Shown: positions 1 to 14,400 of the stretch, in pieces | How the letters are laid out: the number at the start of each line of letters is the position of its first letter | How positions within the stretch are numbered: position 1 is the stretch's first letter | Origin: Morella rubra | Lineage: Eukaryota; Streptophyta; Magnoliopsida; Fagales; Myricaceae | NCBI GenBank assembly: GCA_003952965.2 | Contig: RXIC02000178.1 | Location: 1-64,000, forward strand | Direction of reading: 5' to 3' | Length of the DNA stretch: 64,000 bases | The notes under the pieces: model-generated | What the model saw: only the letters and a program-made list of their open reading frames with translations | What the model was told of the DNA's origin: nothing | The model's database searches: none | Translations under genes and position numbers: made by a program

Positions 1-3000
1 AATATTCACTGGGAATGAGGTGGAAACACCCTTCAGGCCCCATGGTATTTTGCGACCTGGAATTTCTGAGGCGGGGACCTCTTTGGCCGTAATTACAGAG
101 AAACATATGTTGATCTCCACTTCATCGGACTGCCACATGCGGTCGGGCATCGGTTTCACGGGGCCCTTTTCGAGTAGGCTTTCTGAGCGAATTCCTTGCA
201 AAAACCCCTTTCTCTGAAAACATGGTTCGGGAGGATGAAATGTTGGGAACGGGTCTAATTGGGCGATAATCGAACTCCGTGCGTCAACCGGAAAAATACT
301 CCGCGACTGGGAGAAGACAGGATGGAGCGGAACCAAGGGGGACAAAGCCTCTTTTTAGTTACGATTGGTGATAACATGGGCAGAATCTTGTGGCCGGCTT
401 GCTCAACCAGCTAAAATTCTTCTCCAGAGACAGCTGGTAGAAGGCAAACAGAAGCTGGGAAACGGCATGAACACCCAGCTTGGATAGATCAAACTCAAAG
501 ATAGCTTCACAATATACGGGAGAATTACAAACAGTAACGGATGGACGAAAAATGAAAAAACTTTCCACTTGGGCAAGTGTGTCCTAATCTGCTATAACTA
601 GTAAGCAAAAGCAACACGAAGGTATTTTAGGTGGGAGAATTAGAAAATTATCTCACCCGAAATTTTACAAGCGCTTTCGCCGTCAATGGACCTCGCTACG
701 AACGTTGCGAATGCTTCGGGCGGATACCGATCATCTGAAAATTTATATAGATTTTGGACTTTAGGATAATACGAACTATGAAAATTTTTGTTGGATTACT
801 TATTTTTATAGCTTATAAGAAAATAAAAATCTCCCTGACAACCCTCACCTATAAACTGGATTTATTATTACGCGGCCCCTTTAGAGTTAAGGGAATCACT
901 TTAAGGAATTTTTAAAAAAACTCTTAAGTACTCTCTTTATTGGTTTGTGTGTGTATGTTTTGGTCATGGAAAACTAAAACTCCAAAAGACAATATTGTTT
1001 ACTGATAGATAAATTTGGAGCGTTTAAACCACTTAAAGCTTAAATGTCAAGGTACTTTTTCTAGTAAGATAATTGCAAAACTTGTATACAGAGTGCTTGA
1101 AAGCTCGCCACATCATGATAGCTCACCTGAGTGTAAAAGCCCATTAGTATATCAAGATAAACTTTCCGCACATGACGCAGCCTCACATAACTTTCAGCCA
1201 TAACTGTTAAAGCAGTGATGGGCCTCAGTGCACACCCAGCTCTACAGAGACAGAGAGAGAGACTCTTCGGAGGAGAACGTTGTGCCCTCAAATATATTAA
1301 GCTTGCGCTCGCTCAGGGTGTAGAGATAGCACATTTAGACAAATCCACCGCTGGCATACATCGGTCGATTTGATATGATAGGTATGTTACGGATTCCAGC
1401 TATGTTCTCAAACAGCTCGCAATATATTAAAATAAAAAAATAGGTTATATTTACACTTGGTAGTAGTCTTTTACTATGTGAGCATTGTGCCACTTTATTG
1501 TTCTCACAAATATTGGGAGCTCAAACGTCAAAGCAAGAACTATAGCAGTTGGGTAGGGGACATTATGTCTTCACCATCGGAGGTTACTTTCTTTAATCTC
1601 ATCCAACATCATTAGGGCGCCATACGACTTATGCAAACGACGACAGAGAATTCGAAAATAAAGGCAGGGGCGGACTAATAAAACTTTACAATACATAGAA
1701 TGGCAGACCAGCAATTGGTTTTTTAAGCCGAGGCATTTTAACTAGAAGGTGCATATTGGGGGCCGGGGAGGGGGTGCCTTCCGATTTATCTTCTATAGTA
1801 ACAGGGCATGTCGTTTGAAGTTCATATCTTTTCAATCAACCCAAAAAGTTCAACAAAAAATGAAACACAATTCCCCACACATAAATTTTGACGACTATAT
1901 TTTTTTATACAAAGACACCAGTAATCTCTCTTTCTCGATATTGGGCCTACAAAATTAGTGTCGCCTTTACAATCTATATTTTTTTCTTGTTATAATATCT
2001 ATCGTTTTGTAAGTAAATCCTCCGAATCTCGTTGTCGCACTTCTAATTACGCCTTCAAAATAGGGGTCTATATATATAGATCTTTTAGATTTTGAGGGGT
2101 GGGTTACCGGTGGGTATTACAGCAAGGTTTTTCCATTGGGGGCGTGGGGCGGGGGTGGGGGGCCGGGCACGACCAGGGAGGTTTTGTGTTTATCTTTTTT
2201 CGTATTTGATTTTAATTTGTTATTTATTCTTTCGTATTTTGATTTTTAATCTTTGTATTTTTTATTAAACATATGTACATTTATTAAAATATCTTAGTTT
2301 ATTTAAGTTCAAATTTACTTTATCGGATAACGCTTCTCCAAGGTAATGGTTGATTTTGGTACCAATCGATAACACAAAACACAAGGAAAATAACAGGGGG
2401 AAGGAAATTGCCACGACTTCAGAATGAAAAGGTTAAAGTGGCAGGATGGGAAATACCTTAGATCGGACACCGTGCAGTAGACATTGGAAACGGGGCTTAA
2501 TACCTCAGTTCAATATTTCGTTAATTGAGTATGTTGCGTGTGAATGATATTCTTCCCCGAGTAGCACTTGGAATAGTTCTAGCAAGCGCAATGAGTCAAC
2601 TCATGTAGATGCTGTTGTGATATTCCCAAAAAACCTAAAGTATTTTTCTAAGATGGGCGATATTATATTATACTCTCATACAAATCAACTCGGTGTTATC
2701 CTCATTTCTTTTACATCACAAGTCATAACGCAATATGCTCTTCTCAGACTTGGATGTGGTGGGGAGCAAAATTCATAGCGCTATAGACAATGCAATTACA
2801 CCAAATTTCTATATATATCTTTTTAGATTATAATGTGATATTTATGATGAATCAAAAAATGTAATAGAAAGGAACACAGGCTACAGTAAATACGCTCTCT
2901 ATACTTTTATACACTCCACTGTCTCTCCCCAAGTACCCTAGTATGAGGCAGTGTCTTTAATCTCTGATCCGTGTGTAAGGAAAGTTAGTTTACTCGCTCA

Positions 3001-6000
3001 CAAGCTAAATTTACACAAAAATTTTTCTACAGACAGTTTGCATCTCTCGCCGTAAAAGTTTTTAGGACCAATGTTTTTGCTTTGCGACGAAGAGTCCTAA
3101 CGTCTGGCTGAATTTTACTTTATACACGTTTTCTCCAAATATGAATATTCTCGATAAGTAAGCAATATTAACCTTTCACTTCTATATGAGACTAATATCT
3201 CGAACAGAATATAAATATTTACATGCAAAACTAAACAACAATTTCCATGGCTCGCGCATACGTAAATTTATGGGTATATTTCTAACAGCACTGTAGCGTA
3301 AGGGTATTGGTGAATGATAAACTTACTCATAATTATTAATTTAACACACGGAGAATTTATAATACCCACTTATTTGATAATTTCCTCCATTTCATACGGG
3401 TAATCTGTGTTTTTTCACGTACAATTTTTTTAATACCATTAAATTACGCGCCAATTTTTCCAAATAATATATATATTCAAGCAACATAAGTTCTGTTACA
3501 GCACAAACTGTTTTTTTAACCAATTTTCCCAACTTCAAAGTAGTAATCATGATACGAATTCCAAATCATTATAAACACCAAACTTCAAAAAACGATTTCT
3601 AAAGACTTTTAAAACCAGCAAACCCATTTAGCCCTTTCGAATTACTTTTTCGCGGACGTCTCAGGAACTCGATTCTTTAGCGTTACATACTCTCCACAAT
3701 TTATGTCTTCATCTCACCCAATACTCTTAGGCACATGGAGGAACCCACGTACTTTTCATATTACCAATTTCTATTTCTGTGAATGGATTAAGTGGTCAAA
3801 TTATTAACAGGGACAAAAGATAATCTGTAATTGCGGTAAGAAAAAATGATGACAATCTATGGAAAAATAAAGTGTGTTCTAAAAAAAACAACACAACAAA
3901 ATTCAGGATTATGAGTTTCGATTTTGGGGAATATCTAAAGCTTGTGGTAAGGCTTATATGCGAGAATAATAGAGTGAGGCCAAATTTAGACTCATTTGAT
4001 TTAAATTTTTCCGGTATTAAATTAATCTGCATCAATCTTATCGTGGTGCTGTTTATAGAAAGAAAAAACACCAATAAAGCAAAAAAAAGAAAAGTTCTCT
4101 TACCATGATAGCAAACGAGTAATGTGGACCATTAAACAGCTTATATTAAGAATGCAAATAACACTACAACCTTTACCATAAATAGCTTCCGCAAAGGTTA
4201 TAGAATTCAACCTTGCAAAATTAGAGAGAACAAAAAAATGAAGATATTATTCATCGTCCATTTGAGTCCTGGTTTCGATTGATTAGATTAGCAACTACAC
4301 CTGGGACAACATCGACAATATTATGAAGTAATGAAAGTAACTCATAATAAAAAGACGGTGTCCTTCCACCATATACGAGGGACAATCTGAAGTAAAGCTT
4401 TCAATGTGAGCCGCTATATATACACTAAGAAATTTTTTAGCGGAAGAAGTCTCCCTTACTTATAAATAAAACAAGCTTTAATGTGAAATAGTGTCTCGCC
4501 ACTAACTTTTTAACTAGACTTGAAAAAGAATGGATATATAACATCTCAAACATCTTTAATTTCTTCTTGCCTTATTCTTCAAATAGGGAAAAGATTCTTG
4601 TTTGGAAAATTATCATCCATTTAAAGTCATTGGGTAGGTATTAGCAAAACAAGGGATAATTTTTTGATTGATAAACAAAGAAGGGATATGGGGGACCGCT
4701 TTTACTTCAAGGGAACAGTGCCCGTTAACCAGAAGCCAAAGAGGCTGGGAAAAATCAAGGAGGAGCGTGGGTCCCAAAGATTAGGCGAGACAAACGTGTT
4801 TACGGGAGTTGGACGAACCGATAGGGATGATTCGCGAAATGCGAGCAGATACGCTAACTCGGCGGGCAGCGTCTACACAGATTCCCCCCCCACCCCCCCA
4901 ATCTGTTTAACGTGTTTTCCTTCCATTCGTGAAGAATTGTTACAAATTTGACGGGTCGGGGGCTCTCTTGCTATTTTGGGCCGCGAAAATCAAATTGCTT
5001 GAGGGACGCTCGGGATACTTGTGCTTTTATATCTTTCTAAGGGCCCACGGGTACCCCTCGTCGGATTCCAGGGAAATTTTCAGCTATTTTCCATTGGCTT
5101 GCGCGCCTCACCACTTTGGGCCTACGGCTAGTGTGATCTTGGCAATGAGCAATGTTTAAATAAGGTGATGGTCTAATGACTATACGCATCATCGTGTGAC
5201 TTGTCTATTGGCTCCTTCAGACAGTGGATTCCCACAATTTGCCCGGGGGGACAAGAGGAATTTGAAATCCGGATAGTAACTGTTTGCATTCATTATATAG
5301 GGGGGGACGGGACTGTATTAAGGTGGCACGACACGTCTCTCCTATAGGAAATTGCTCGTGTAATTTTACACGGGGGGGCCGGGGTTTTTTTTTTTTTTTA
5401 TGAATGTTAAGCATATTTATCAGTTGCAGATAGAATTTATAATATATTTCTATTTATGAGCCTCCTGGTAGTGTTTATTATTAAAACTTAATACTTCATA
5501 TGCTCTCTCCTCTATCACTGGAATGGAATGGCCACTCTGCACAGAAAGTAGAAGTTAATATATCTCAAAAAAGTGCTTTAATATACCGTGACAATCCAAT
5601 ATATATATAAATAATGCTAAGTATGCAACTGGCGCACCTATATATCTATATTATAATGCTAAATGTATATATATGACTTTTATATCGTTAGCATCGTCTT
5701 CAACCTATCGTAATAGTTTATACTCTGCCATTGTTAGGTACAAACCCACCACCACTATCGAGCACTCTCGCTGTCTTGTTGAACTCACGTCGAAAAGAGA
5801 TCACTCTACTGTTTCTTCGCAATGGACTTTGTCCGGCTGTAATTTTTCACAAGTCCCCGCTTTACCCATTTTATCTTTCCCTTCTGAACTATAAACCTAG
5901 TAATCCGGTGTGGCAGCATAAGATAAACCCTCGCAAACATTACATATCAAGTCTAAGCTACATAAGGTTGTCGAGTAGGACTAAACGAGAGGCGTTAGGA

Positions 6001-9000
6001 AAGAACATGGAGAGATGGGTAATTAACGCGCAGTTATGTGTGTGTGGAGAGGAGTGACAAAATTAGAAAAGAGCTCTTGTTCATGGTTAAATAAAAGTCC
6101 GTTGTAAGTTATTAATCGACAACACAGATGTACTTTAGAAAGGTACATTAAAATAATATCTCTCGTATCCAAAGACTATTACGAACGAGTCCTCCAATCC
6201 ATACACCTAGACCCCTCGACCTATGATTATATTGAATTCGACGATGTGAATATTGCTATTTCCACCAAGAATTATACTCCCTCTCACTCAATACTCTAAA
6301 TAACTCTCCTCTCTCATTTCTTCTCAACATTTCAGCAACTCATCTCCCCTATTATGTTTATATTCTCTCTCAAATATTTTTACATACGAAAAAATCAGAA
6401 TCTTCCCTCAATTAACTTAATGATTATCTTCATTAGAATGTTTCTATTATAACTCAATTCTCAGGAAATTAATACCGAAAGTTAATCTCTTATAACTATA
6501 CATTTATAAATGCGTCTCACCAAACCCTTAATAACGGGATATAATATATATATTCTCCTGAGAAAAAGCCATATCTACAACGTTTGTACGAATATTACAT
6601 GCAATAACTTTAGATCGACGCCATTATCATACTTGAAAATATATCGTCTATCCCTTATACCACTAATTTTATACTAAGAAGTTTATAAAGAAGAAATAAG
6701 ATAATTTTAGAGCACTCTCAATGTCTTATTTATAGTGTAAAATCTCAGTGAGCTCGTAAGTCTTCTCGTATCTTAGTTTTTTACGATCATTTGGCTAACA
6801 CACCTCTTATAATATAGGTTCTCGCGGCGGAGAAATAAGTTTGAAAATAAGAACGACTCTTTCTATTAAAACGTTTTTTTTGGTAATGGGAGCCTCCTGG
6901 TAATAGTCTCGTGCATAGTCGTTAGTTAGTCAAATGAGTACCCTTCACCCATAGCCATCCGTGCTCAACTTATGTGTATCCCAAGTATGTTTTAGACCTT
7001 AATTCTATATGGTCTGATCGACTATGATAGGAGGCGAAATAAGGTGGTTCCGCAGTTCTTACAACCCTCTTTATCGCGGTATAATGACCACCCTCATGAT
7101 ACCAAACGCCAATAAAGAGATGGATCCATGCGAATAATAATATTATCATAGTGAGGTACGATTTATCCTTATCGAGAAAATAAATTATATCCCGTAAAGA
7201 AAAACAAAAATTATTTCCGGCTCGTTAGGCGCATTTTTTGAAAAATACTCTAGTACAATGCTCGATGTCTCGTATTGGACCCCAAATCCAAAGAGCCTAT
7301 CCGTTCACCTCTGAGGCACCTGATCAAAAAGAGGCCCAATAAAAGCATGTGTCTCGAAATCGCAGGATGTTCAAACCACCCAACACATATTCCATGGTTG
7401 GTCCATACGATACTACAACTTATGGACTCTCATTGTGTCTTTTTTGATCCGAATCTCTCCGTACTCTCTCTCGCCTCAAGTCTTCTTTTATACGAATTAT
7501 GCCTGGTTATATGTACCTGATAGTTGGGCCATCGAGAACCAAAAAGTTATTCTTATACCTAATAGTCTCAGATATTTTAAACACATTACGTAGTACCGTG
7601 GGGGGATCACTGGGGCACAGTATAAATCACATTTTCTTGTCTCTTATTTTGTCAACATATGCGCTAGTAGGTTTGTACAGACGTTTTTTGGCTCTGATGA
7701 TTTCTTCGGCGAGAGAATTTATTTTACACAAGTGATATTCGGAAATGCGTGTGTTACTACTCTACGAGGAAAATATCGATATCTATAGAAAGACGTGAAT
7801 ATGCGCAGACCCCTTTATCATGTTTTACTACATCTACGAGGATGTGAGTGTTTACCCTGTTGAAAGAAAATTATATATACAGTGTTTAATCAAACTCAAG
7901 ACACGCCCATGTCATTTGAGCTAGGACCGAGTCAACTTGTACAGATAGCTCAAATAATGTCTTTTTCATAGGGTATAATAGCTCAGAGTCTGAGTAATCT
8001 ATGGTTGGATCATCCCTCAGGGTAAATAAGGAGTTCTCTCTTCTCAAGTCTAACTTCTAGTGTCTGCTAGCTTTTTGGCCAGGTGTGCGGTGCGTGTCGT
8101 CTGTTCACCACATATTCTAATGAACTAGATATTGCGGCAACCATGCCACAAAGGGTCACTCCACCTCACAAGGATGTACTGTAGGTCGTTTGTCCTCTCA
8201 TAGTCGTTTTACCCTAATGTGTGCGGAATAAGTTGACATGCGTAACCTTAAATAGTCTCACTAGAGCACTATTGCCTTTATTAAACTACAGGAAATTTAG
8301 ATTTAATCTATAAAGAGATTAAATTAAGGAATAATTCCCATGGTAATATAACATACTGAGTCATATTTAATTATACTTCCTAAATACTCTGTGTCTCTCA
8401 GTGTTGATTACGAGATATGAAACGGATATCTCTCACAACCAGTATAGCCCCAGAGTATACATCTATGTGTGAATAGTCTCGGACCCCAATTATTCTGAAT
8501 TAAAACGGGTGGTCCAGGCCTCTCTTCTTAGTGGTACGCTTCCTCGTTTGTAGTGTTGCTCTCTTAGTTTGATATTGACTGGGGCTATAAGAGGCCCCTA
8601 ACCTTTTTTTCGTCTTGGTTTCTTGATAAATGCTTACCTGTCATAATCCTTATATCGGGAAGGGGTAAATGTAGTATGCTCTCAGAGCTGAGTGTCGCGA
8701 TATGAAGAGTATATAGGAAGAGATTTGAGGGATTAGGTGAAAGCCGTGTCTCGTGGATATATCTTGTTGATATTTTATTCTTTACTCGTGAGCGCTTTTG
8801 GTCCAGGCGTGGGTCTATAAACTATGTGCTCAACCTAGAGATAGATGGGCTCTCTGGTACCATTGTGTGGATCGGGCCGATTATCTACTGCCCTGCCGGA
8901 TAAATCTCAATATGAAACATCAACTCTCGCTTTGTGGGAACATAAAAAGAATAAATTTATCAGAATCTCTCAGATTAATCATTCGACTACGTGTATGGGA

Positions 9001-12000
9001 AATCATAATATACAAATTTCAAATTGATTAAACGTGATATCTCGCCTGTTACAAGAATTTATTAAGAGGGGTGTGCTTTATTCGTCTTTTGGCTTATATC
9101 TTGATAAACGAAATCATGATCATGAAAATATAATAATAGTAAAAACAGAGTCTCTCCTTCAGGCATGTCCGTATACCGAACTAATAGGGTTCATTGCAGA
9201 CTCAGTCTTACATCGCTCGCTGTTGGATAAAAGAGGGATAGGAGAGAACGAAGATCTCTGGGTCTCCAGTACAAGCATCGTGCCTCATATTTCTATCTAT
9301 TTCGCATTCTCTCTCGGCTTGTAGTAGTTAACATTTTATACTCTTGTGGGCTATGAAATAGATAATGGCCAAGAGTTCAATACGCTGGTCAAAGATTAAA
9401 AAAATGATATCCACGATACAGGTTGGTCTGCTGAGTGTTATTTGAGTGCATATCTATCTATAGCACATAAAATACCCTCTCTCGTATTTGAGGCATTTAT
9501 ACCAAGTACCTAAATCATTTGTTCACCCAAATTTTTTCAAAGTGAGTTTATATTTCTCTACGGGTCCCAATGGCCTCATCCATATTCCAACACCTTAACG
9601 CCAAGCTTTAGATCCTTAGACGAATTAAACTAGAGTAAAAAGGTAAAGTCAGAATGGGTCTTCAAAGATGAAAATATAGACATTACTATATATTGTGGCA
9701 TACACTATGATTGACGTTATATATGATTTTTTTATACCAGTTCACCTCGACCACATATAGAGTAATCAATACATCATATCATAGCATCCTCTAGAGATCT
9801 TATGTGTTATTGATCTGTTTCGAAAAGAATTCGACACTGTCATTATTCAAATATATACGTAGAAGCGAGATCGGAGAATTAACAAAGAGAAAACTGTAAG
9901 GAAATAGATCAATGTTATGGCTCGAGTGATTACCTCTTTGGGAAAAAAAAACATAAGGAAAACCAAAGAAATCGCAATGTCACGCTTTGCAATTTATAGG
10001 CCCAGACATCGCGCTCAAACATAGTAAAGCTTTGTGTCCGCACCCAAGGATCGATTGTGTTAATGAAGATTAGATGAATCACCACTTGAATTACCTGGAG
10101 GCATGGCCAAGAAATAATTCAAGCACAAGGTTACTCCTCAAAGCATCTTTCCACTGAGAGACGTTGATAATCCCTTTTTTTATCAACCTTATGGTCACTT
10201 ATGCATTTTGAGAATCAGAATTTTTATGTGGAGCTAGCACAAATGATTTTTATATCTTTCTTCTAAGATAATAGGGTTCACTATGGTTAAGTGCATATTC
10301 TTCTTGACCTTTTACCCGCATAGATATTTACAGCGCTCCTCTGTGATAGCGAAGACATTTTTGGCGCATATAAATATATAATAAAAACATAACACCTACG
10401 ATACAGAAGCAAACACCATCCGCGATTCAATGTGAGAAGTCGAATAATATTCATACTATATGTTTTGGTATAAGTATACCTCGGGATCACACAATAACTA
10501 TACAGATCTCTAAAGCGGCAGTCCTGGCTCGCGGAGGGCACGGGGGCGACGTGTTGGCGTCCAAAATATGTGCCATAGCTATTTTTAATAGAAAAAAACC
10601 ATGAGACGAAGGTAGTTGAGATCGGGAGGGTTGGGTCTGGAAGTGCGGTAAAAGATAAACTAATGTTTCTATATAACAGCCTTGTATAAGATGTGAACAG
10701 CATGGATACCCAGTGGATATCCGTATAACATATCATTATTATTTGTTGAACCCCACTTCTTATCTGCGAATAAATAGAGGACCCTTTCAAAAACATATGA
10801 TGCACATCGCCACAATCTAATTATTGAATTGCAATCTCTCTAGGTGGCGGTGTCTCTTCAAATGTATGGCTATTTTCACTTACCACGAGTACTCTATCTA
10901 TACATAATATATAGTGCCTATTAATCGTTTCACTTGAACAAGATTTCAACCATGAGGAGTAGAAGCGGTTATGTATTGATAGTCTCCATCGCCATGAATT
11001 GTCTATTATTCACCTGTGTGCAAAAACCTTTGGTATGGTTGGATCGATTATAACGACCTTGGCAGCGATGTAGAGAAGGAGCGGTACCTCGTCAACAATC
11101 CAACTCTGAGCCGGGAGGCTTTGGCTGGTTTTACTTCTCACACAAAGACTCTGATATCCAGTTTCGTAGTAACACTAAGGACATAAATGCAGCTTTCCCT
11201 CAGTCAATATGACTACCAAGACTAGCGGATGATCCAGGGATTAGTCAATCCCAGCTCACAAATAAATCGTTTTTTTCCTCGTCTGTTCGTGCGATATAAA
11301 TCTTGTACTGTTTGTTGGTGTGGGCTCGAGAGGTTAGATACGGCACGGATCTATCGCTCAGATATTCCCCATAATAGTTCTGTTTAACAGATTGCTCCTC
11401 AATGAATTCTTCCCAATCCTCTCTATGGAGATTATTCTGATTCGATAGTTCTTTCTGACCAAATATTAGCGGTGGGCTTAATGATAAACCAGCACTTAGA
11501 GAATGATGTTCTTTCAATTTTAAAAGATTGGTTTGTTCCTGAGGAGAGGTGGGACGCCTTCAAAACAGCGAATAACCTTTCTCCTCCTATATTTGTATCA
11601 TCTTTACAGACTCCAATACATTATTTCGCGATAACCGTTTGGGTTGATATATTCTCAGAATTTATCTAGTGCGTGTACCATTGTGATTGTAAAACTGTGT
11701 TTTCATCAATTCTGAGTTTTTTTTCTAGATTGTACATTCTTGTCTGTTATATATTATATCATTGTAGCACATGACCGTAGTGAGGCGAAAAATTAGTAGT
11801 TTGATACCTAAATTATATGTCAGGGCTTTATTATGATGTTACCTCTTGCTATTTCCTGCGGAAAAAAATGAAATTGAGAATACACAGAAGAGAATGGAGG
11901 TCATAAGGAGAAATTCTTTCAACCATAGTGGCAGTATAATTCATGTAGGGATCCATCTCGCGCTCCCTAATGACCTTTTTCAATTTTTGTGTCCCGGTTA

Positions 12001-14400
12001 GTCGATTAGAAGGCATTGAGGGGAAGATTTCGGAGGAAATATAATCAACAAAAGTTGTCTCCCTAGTGTGTTTGCACCCTCAGTAAAATGTAATAAAATC
12101 TCGTGATCAAATTCGTATCCTCTTGTCAATAATATACCGCTAATCAACTCGGTATGTCTACGAGACAAATAACCGTAATATGGGATTGATGCAATAACAC
12201 GTAGGGAACCAAACCGGAGACGACAAATTATCGCAAAAAACTGGAATAAAAAACTAAGCCGAAATCTCTCTAATGTTCAAATCCATGACCCTTATCTCAT
12301 ATGCAGTCATTATGGCTTAATCAACAAAAAAACCATAAATGAAAAAATACATTAAACATCTCTATAATTTGTGCGGGGCAGGGATATTCCCATTACTTTT
12401 TAAAATCGGATGGGATTCTAATATTATAAAATTTCATGACTTCAATAAAGTTCATCTCAGTAAGATAAAAATATGTTTTGTTGTGATATGTCTCAATAGT
12501 TCAACTGGGAAGTTTGCATACCTACGGATTCAACGAAGTAATTTACGGAGCTCCGTAAAAAAGGACCATGAAGGGTAGGGTTACTGATTTAATATTTAAA
12601 AACATCACTAAGCAGAGACGCAAAGACACCCAAACAAAGAAGAAAATAAAACAAAAAAAAAAAGACCAAAAAGAAAAGAAATAAACCACTAAAGAATCTG
12701 AAGGCAGAAAAGCTTCTATGGCTGGGGGGACTGTGGACGCTGTGGAGTACACACTCTAGGTCGCTTTCTTATGTCTTTCCCAGATTTTTTAATAGTCGGC
12801 TAGGGTCAAAGGGCCATTGTGCATTTAGGCAATGACACTACGTGGGTTAAATAGAAAAAGTCACGTTTGAATCCCCTATAGGTGTCTTCTCTGATGTTTG
12901 TCCTGACTTAAATCACGTCTTGTGCACCAGTCTTCTTATCCATGTTGAAAGGTGAAAATTTCATGTTTAGGGCATTTTCTGTTCACACTGTTAATTCCCA
13001 TATTTCCAAGCGCGTCCCTTGTTTTTGATGGTTGGGAGTTAAGGGCAACTACACCACGGGGCATAAAAATTTTCATTTATTGTTTTCAAGGACTAAGCTC
13101 ATGCCTCAATTTTCTTTCTATATTTATTTTTAATTGCGAGAGCCACAAAAAAGAATTCTAAAATCCCCCTCCCTAACAACAATAAAACTAGTGAACTAAG
13201 ATGACGTATGATAGTGTATCTACCGCAAACAATAATAAGGGAAGGAATCGTTTATATTTTTTACCGTGCGTGCTATTTTGCTCCGTGGTCTTTGAGCCTT
13301 TGTTTTCGAGGCGGCTTATTATATATGGTATACTTTTCATAAATTTTTATTTATAGTCCAGGGGTCATCTCCTCAATGTCCATATAGAGCGGATTAATAA
13401 GTATTTCTCATAGAATTTGGCCTGTTGATTACTGTCCCACTCATAGGTTATTGCTGTAAGAAGTTGTTATAATAGGCCCGGAGCCAAAGAAGAGTATTTA
13501 CAATAAACTGACAAAAGCTTAAAGTAACAAATTTACGCCCATCTTAAAGGAAGGCTCAGTTATATTCAGAGTTAGGAATGTCTACATAAAGAGAAATAAT
13601 CATATGATTAATCTATGGAAAGTAGGGAAAAGGCGAAAAATGAGGGCGGGATAGGAATGTGCCGCATTTAGCGCCTGCTTTGATGTAACAATCATCGTAA
13701 TTTGGTCTCTGGGTTCTTCAATATAGATGAGATGCTAAATCTTCATTTTTCCCACCAAAATTAAAAGATATCAACTAATCTAACCAGAATGATGAGACAA
13801 CCCCTCTTTCATCTCACTTTCCACTCATAGTCAACTACTCTCGCTCTCGCAAACATGGGGCCCAACTAAAATGAAGGCAATGAGCACAAAGCATTTTTTC
13901 TATATCAGACTTTGATCTCAAACGCGGAAAACATGCCCATAAGTGGTCTAAAGCTCGCGAGGCATCCACGGACACAAGGTATCGCGTGGAGCAGAAATCG
14001 GCCCAAGGGAAGAGAGGCCCATCTACCAATGACACAATCACAGGATTGTTCTATGTCCAATTTATTAGTTGACTAAAGCGAGTGGAGCTGAATTGTATAT
14101 ACTTTACTGTTCTAATTATTGTATTTCACAAATCCAATTCAGTATTCATGTAGCTAATTTGTTCATGAAAGAACGATTTGCCAACACTATACTACCTGCC
14201 AAATAATGACAGTAGTTATTTAATAGTTTCTTCTTACACGTTAGGTTTGAAGTTACCAGGAACAAAAATTTGGGTTCCTGCTTCAGTATACAAAATGCTG
14301 GGCGCGGGCAGAAATACTTGCGGAGATGAGCAAAAAGCAGACCTGTTTCAGTGATGAGCAAGAGATAACAGTAACGAGATGCTAGAGATGATTCACGGGG
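1..14400. other. No recognisable gene or element
   Basis: I read this stretch on both strands and found no conserved protein motif, RNA gene, long repeat or transposon end. Open frames are short and scattered over all six frames. The longest, 10287-10805 on the minus strand (172 codons), shows no domain I know. The first few hundred bases look richer in G and C than what follows, which is AT-rich with many short CTCTC, GAGAG and TATATA runs. It could be old intergenic DNA or poorly polished sequence; nothing here decides between the two. Confidence 0.5.
2138..2167 (+). other. G-quadruplex-type G-run cluster
   Basis: Five runs of G (5, 4, 5, 6 and 3 bases) are separated by loops of only one to three bases, which meets the usual G-quadruplex pattern. 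A weaker three-run cluster lies at 1758-1774. No gene is nearby to give it a role. Confidence 0.6.

Noticed and set aside
4664-4951. 95-codon plus frame, rich in charged residues
   Set aside because: No recognisable motif, and it runs into a C-rich low-complexity tract; probably chance.
8301-8324. Hairpin with a 9-bp stem (ATTTAATCT / AGATTAAAT) as a terminator or small RNA
   Set aside because: Short AT-only stems occur often by chance here, and no transcript context is visible.
10287-10805. 172-codon open frame on the minus strand, the longest single frame in the window
   Set aside because: No domain, no compositional sign of coding and no neighbours that support a gene; expected by chance in AT-rich sequence of this size.
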